This document shows, piece after piece, positions 55,946 to 64,000 of a stretch of 64,000 nucleotides of DNA. Within the stretch, counting starts at the first letter, position 1; every line of letters starts with the position of its first letter. A program made the translations under genes and the position numbers. The notes beneath the pieces were generated by a model that made no database searches, was not told the origin of the DNA, and was given only the letters and a program-made list of their open reading frames with translations. The DNA is from Aeromicrobium sp. Leaf245 (GTDB lineage Bacteria; Actinomycetota; Actinomycetes; Propionibacteriales; Nocardioidaceae), in assembly GCF_942548115.1 (NCBI RefSeq), contig NZ_OW824151.1, forward strand, positions 1,798,001 through 1,862,000, written 5' to 3'.

Positions 55946-56778
55946 CCGTGTCGTCCGTCGCGGGCCTCGCGACCTCCATCCCCAGCCCGTCGACCGGCGT
56001 GTGGGAGGTCGGACCCTTCCCGCTGCGCGCCTACGCCCTGGGCATCATCGTCGGCGCCCTGCTCGCGATCTGGATCGGCGAACGCCGCCTCCAGGCCCGC
56101 GGCGGGCGCGAGGGTGCCATCAGCGACATCGCGATCTGGGCCATCCCGTTCGGCATCGTCGGCGCGCGGATCTACCACGTCGTCACCGACCCCGAGCTGT
56201 ACTTCGGCGAGGGGCGCCGAGCGATCGAGGCGCTCTACATCTGGAACGGCGGCCTCGGCATCTGGGGTGCCATCGCCGGTGGTGCGCTCGGCGTGTGGAT
56301 CGCCTGTCGCCGCTACGACCTGTCGTTCCTGGCCGTGGCCGACGCGCTCGCGCCGGGGCTCCTCGTGGCCCAGGCCGTCGGTCGCATCGGCAACTACTTC
56401 AACTCCGAGCTCTTCGGCCGTCCCACCGACGTGCCGTGGGCGCTCGAGATCGCGCCGCAGAACCGCCCCGACGGGTACGAGCAGTTCGCGACGTTCCACC
56501 CCACCTTCCTGTACGAGATGATCTGGAACCTCGCCGCCGCGGCGCTCATCGTCGCGATCGACCGTCGGGTCCGCCTCACGGGCGGTCGGGCGTTCGCGCT
56601 CTACGTGATGCTCTACACCGCCGGCCGGTTCTGGATCGAGCAGCTGCGGATCGACACCGCGAACGAGTTCCTCGGCGTCCGGCTGAACGTGTTCACCTCG
56701 GTCATCGTGTTCGTGGGTGCACTGGCGTACTTCCTCCTGGCGCGTCGCCGCGGCCGCACCGCCGCAGACGCCGCCTAG
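55942..56778 (+). CDS. lgt: Prolipoprotein diacylglyceryl transferase Lgt
   Basis: Membrane enzyme attaching diacylglycerol to the lipobox Cys of prolipoproteins, the step before LspA. The 278-residue product has about seven membrane segments, RAYALGIIVG, IWNGGLGIWGAIAGG, the Lgt signature GRIGNYFNSELFGRPT, and TFLYEMIWNL. The ATGA overlap with trpA is typical of actinobacteria, where lgt follows trpA. Lipoproteins at 26529 and 27827 are likely substrates. Confidence 0.95.
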   Translation: MTVSSVAGLATSIPSPSTGVWEVGPFPLRAYALGIIVGALLAIWIGERRLQARGGREGAISDIAIWAIPFGIVGARIYHVVTDPELYFGEGRRAIEALYIWNGGLGIWGAIAGGALGVWIACRRYDLSFLAVADALAPGLLVAQAVGRIGNYFNSELFGRPTDVPWALEIAPQNRPDGYEQFATFHPTFLYEMIWNLAAAALIVAIDRRVRLTGGRAFALYVMLYTAGRFWIEQLRIDTANEFLGVRLNVFTSVIVFVGALAYFLLARRRGRTAADAA

Positions 56779-56806
56779 CCGCTCCGGTTCGCACCGGGTG
56801 CAGGCG

Positions 56807-56812
56807 TAGGTT
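56807..56812 (+). promoter_or_regulatory. Leaderless promoter of the VIT1-type gene
   Basis: TAGGTT lies seven bases before ATG 56820, in the 41-base gap after lgt. Confidence 0.5.
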
Positions 56813-56819
56813 TCGTCCC

Positions 56820-57542
56820 ATGAGCACCCCTGAACCGCTGCCGGACCCGGGCGCGGTCTCCCACGAGCACCCGGACGTCAACGGCGGGTGGCTGAGGCCC
56901 GCCGTCTTCGGGGCCATGGACGGCCTCGTGTCGAACTTCGCGCTCATCATGGGCGTCACCGGAGGCAGCACCGAGCGCGCCCCGGTGATCATCGCCGGCC
57001 TGGCGGGCCTGGCCGCCGGCGCGTTCTCGATGGCGGCCGGTGAGTACACGTCCGTCGCGAGCCAGCGCGAGCTGGCCCAGGCCCAGCTCGCGGTGGAGCG
57101 CGACGAGATCGTGCGCAACGGCCCGGCCGAGGAGGCCGAGCTGGCGGCCACCTTCATGGCCAAGGGTGTCGACGAGACCACCGCGCGAGAGGTGGCCCGG
57201 CAGGTGCACCTCGACCTGGACCACGCGGTCGCCGTGCACGCCGCGGAGGAGATGGGCATCGACGCCGACGTGCTGCCCTCGCCGATGGTCGCGGCCATGT
57301 CGTCGTTCGGGGCCTTCACCGTCGGGGCCCTGATCCCGCTCCTGCCGCTCGTGCTGGGGGCGAGCTCGTCGGTCCCGACCATCGTCGTGTCGCTGCTGGC
57401 GCTGTTCGGCTGCGGCGCGATCGTCACGAGGGTGACGAGCCGCGCCTGGTGGTACGGCGGGCTGCGGCAGCTCGTGCTCGGCGGAGCCGCGGCCGGCATC
57501 ACCTACCTCATCGGCGAGGCGGTGGGGACCCAGCTCGGGTGA
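56820..57542 (+). CDS. VIT1/CCC1-family iron/manganese transporter
   Basis: 240-residue membrane protein with five predicted helices, of the vacuolar iron transporter type found in many bacteria. WLRPAVFGAMDGLVSNFALIM carries the conserved Asp, FSMAAGEYTSVASQREL follows helix two, and a cytoplasmic Glu/Asp-rich stretch (about 85-145, with VERDEI and EEMGID) is the metal-binding loop. Export of Fe(II) or Mn(II) is inferred from the family. ATG 56820 is leaderless. Confidence 0.88.
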   Translation: MSTPEPLPDPGAVSHEHPDVNGGWLRPAVFGAMDGLVSNFALIMGVTGGSTERAPVIIAGLAGLAAGAFSMAAGEYTSVASQRELAQAQLAVERDEIVRNGPAEEAELAATFMAKGVDETTAREVARQVHLDLDHAVAVHAAEEMGIDADVLPSPMVAAMSSFGAFTVGALIPLLPLVLGASSSVPTIVVSLLALFGCGAIVTRVTSRAWWYGGLRQLVLGGAAAGITYLIGEAVGTQLG

Positions 57543-57586
57543 CGCGCGACCGGTCGGCCCTGCTCGCTCCCGGGTCGTCGTGCCTG

Positions 57587-57592
57587 TACAGT
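57587..57592 (+). promoter_or_regulatory. Probable gltBD promoter -10
   Basis: TACAGT lies about 95 bases before GTG 57687. The leader between them has no recognised riboswitch. Confidence 0.5.
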
Positions 57593-57686
57593 GACGATGC
57601 TGTCCTGGGCCAACGTCGTCCCACGGTCGGGCCACCGCATCGGTGGTCCAGCACCCATCCATGATGACGCGAGAAGGGACCTCTCG

Positions 57687-62307
<4,621 letters not shown>

Positions 62308-62315
<8 letters not shown>

Positions 62316-63789
62316 TCCCCGAGGTTTCATCACGACCGCCCGAGAGGTGGCACCCCGTCGTCCCGTGGACGAGCGGGTCAACGACTGGAACGAGGTCTAC
62401 CCCGGTGGGCCCGGCAAGGCGTTGCTCCCGATCATCTCCGAGCAGGCCGGGCGTTGCATGGACTGTGGCATCCCGTTCTGCCACCAGGGCTGCCCGCTGG
62501 GCAACCTGATCCCGGAGTGGAACGACCTGGTGTGGCGCGACGACTGGATCGAGGCGATCGACCGGCTGCACGCGACCAACAACTTCCCCGAGTTCACCGG
62601 TCGGCTGTGCCCCGCGCCGTGCGAGACGGCCTGCGTCGTCGGCATCAACCGCGAGCCCGTCACCATCAAGAACGTCGAGGTCTCGATCATCGACCGGGCG
62701 TGGGAGTGGCGCAACGTGCGTCCCGAGCCCCCGGAGTACCTGACCGGCAAGACCGTCGCGGTCGTCGGGTCGGGCCCGGCTGGTCTCGCCGTGGCCCAGC
62801 AGCTCACGCGGGCCGGTCACACGGTGGCCGTGTACGAGCGCGACGACAAGCCCGGCGGACTGCTGCGGTACGGCATCCCCGAGTTCAAGATGGAGAAGGT
62901 CCACGTCGACCGACGCATCGAGCAGATGCAGCGCGAGGGCACCGTGTTCCGCAGCGGTGTCCAGGTGGGCGACACGCTCACGGGCAGCCAGCTGCGCGAC
63001 CGCTACGACGCCGTCGTCCTCGCCATCGGCTCCACGGTCCGTCGCGACCTGCCCGCCCCGGGCCGTGAGCTCGGTGGCATCCACCAGGCCATGGACTTCC
63101 TGCCGCAGGCCAACCGGGCCGCGCTGGGTGCCGAGCCGACGACGGACGGGTCGGAGCAGATCCTCGCCACCGACAAGGACGTCGTCATCATCGGTGGCGG
63201 CGACACCGGCGCCGACTGCCTCGGGACCTCGATCCGTCAGGGTGCGCGATCCATCACCAGCCTGGAGATCATGCCGCAGCCGGGGAAGGACCGCCCGGAG
63301 AACCAGCCGTGGCCCACCTACCCGATGACCTACCGGGTGGCGTCGGCGCACGAGGAGGGCGGCGACCGCGTGTACGCCGTCTCCACCAAGGAGTTCGTCG
63401 GCGACGACGACGGCAACGTCTCGGGCCTGCGCATCGTCGAGGTCGAGATGCAGGACGGTCGCTTCGAGGAGGTGCCGGGCTCGGAGAAGGTGCTGCCGGC
63501 CCAGCTGGTGCTCTTCGCGATGGGCTTCACCGGCCCGCAGCGCGAGGGTCTCGTCGAGCAGCTCGGTGTCGACCTCGACGAGCGCGGCAACGTCGTGCGC
63601 GACAAGGACTTCATGTCGTCGGTGCCGGGCGTGTTCGTCGCCGGCGACGCGGGCCGTGGCCAGTCGCTCATCGTGTGGGCCATCGCGGAGGGCCGCTCGG
63701 CCGCCGCGGGTGTCGATGCGTACCTGACCGGTGGGCACAGCCCGCTGCCGCGTCCGATCAAGCCGAACGACCGGCCGATGATGGTCTGA
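62308..63789 (+). CDS. gltD: Glutamate synthase small subunit GltD
   Basis: NADPH-oxidising FAD subunit that passes electrons to GltB. The 493-residue product has N-terminal 4Fe-4S cysteines 50, 53, 58 and 62 ([18 protein letters not shown]) and a second set at 101, 105 and 109. The FAD loop [15 protein letters not shown] lies near 150, and the NADPH loop [12 protein letters not shown] follows. GTG 62308 overlaps gltB by eight bases and has GGAGGTG upstream. Confidence 0.96.
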
Positions 63790-63817
63790 GGTCAGCACGT
63801 CACGAGGACTGCGTTCG

Positions 63818-63850
63818 ACGAGGGCTGGGAGCGCTGCTCCCGGCCCTCGT
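63818..63850 (+). terminator. Terminator of gltBD
   Basis: A 15-bp stem (63818-63832 with 63836-63850; all pairs Watson-Crick except one G-T) closes on a three-base loop, 28 bases after gltD. No T-run follows. Confidence 0.85.
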
Positions 63851-63928
63851 CCGTGCGTGGGACTGGACGGTCGGGAGATTTGTTGCGCCGCACCACAAAG
63901 TGACTCGCGGGTACTGGTCCCACGTCGG

Positions 63929-63934
63929 TAGGGT
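63929..63934 (+). promoter_or_regulatory. Leaderless promoter of pyk
   Basis: TAGGGT lies six bases before GTG 63941. Confidence 0.5.
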
Positions 63935-63940
63935 CGGGGT

Positions 63941-64000
63941 GTGCGTAGAGCCAAGATCGTCTGCACGCTCGGACCGGCCGTCGGGACCGCCGAGCGCATC
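63941..64000 (+). CDS. pyk: Pyruvate kinase, 5' end only
   Basis: The first 20 codons of pyk are present before the window ends. They encode VRRAKIVCTLGPA (initiator read as Met), the conserved N-terminus of actinobacterial pyruvate kinase, which makes ATP and pyruvate in glycolysis. GTG 63941 is leaderless. Confidence 0.85.
   Translation, partial: MRRAKIVCTLGPAVGTAERI

Overview
This window is a continuous stretch of a high-GC actinobacterial chromosome. Three things point to the Propionibacteriales, most likely a Nocardioidaceae member such as Aeromicrobium (an inference; no search was run): the division/cell-wall gene order ending in sepF, yggT and divIVA; a T-box leader on a eukaryote-like ileS; and a his/trp arrangement that uses the bifunctional PriA isomerase. 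Many genes appear to be leaderless, with a TANNNT -10 box 6 to 8 bases before the start codon.

Layout. 1-14855 is the division and cell-wall (dcw) cluster: murE, murF, mraY, murD, ftsW, murG, murC, ftsQ, ftsZ, pgeF, a YggS-type PLP protein, sepF, yggT and divIVA (wag31), all on +. 14856-15695 has no gene. It holds a terminator, a set of long hairpins related to each other, a 21-bp inverted repeat framing them, and a 42-bp perfect palindrome. 15696-19200 is ileS (-) with its T-box leader, divergent from a DksA/TraR zinc-finger gene. 19211-24482 carries lspA, rluD, a YbaK-like gene, an aminotransferase, and an OmpA-like/sunset-domain pair. 24604-30601 is a DrrAB-type ABC transporter followed by two lipoproteins, one metallopeptidase-like and one an internally duplicated beta-propeller. 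30741-34295 is dnaE, followed by a membrane gene and the (-) genes ybaK and benE.

36497-47584 is a his region (hisD, C, B, H, A/priA, F, I). It is interrupted by small membrane/accessory genes on either strand and by a heterodimeric ABC exporter with one degenerate ATP site. 47581-55945 continues with the Trp-associated membrane protein, a three-gene glycan cassette (glycosyltransferase, SDR-like protein, sugar-phosphate transferase), four small membrane proteins, then trpC, trpB and trpA. trpE is not present here. 55942-63789 has lgt, a VIT1-type transporter and the glutamate synthase genes gltB and gltD, closed by a strong terminator. The window ends just inside a leaderless pyk.

How the genes work together: the first block makes and polymerises lipid II and assembles the Z-ring. 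The his and trp blocks share PriA, because no trpF is present. GltBD supplies glutamate, and lgt and lspA process lipoproteins such as the two encoded at 26529-30601. No rRNA, tRNA, CRISPR array, phage or transposase gene was seen. The most unusual feature is the covarying hairpin group at 15166-15682, which shares sequence with the first 66 bases of the window.
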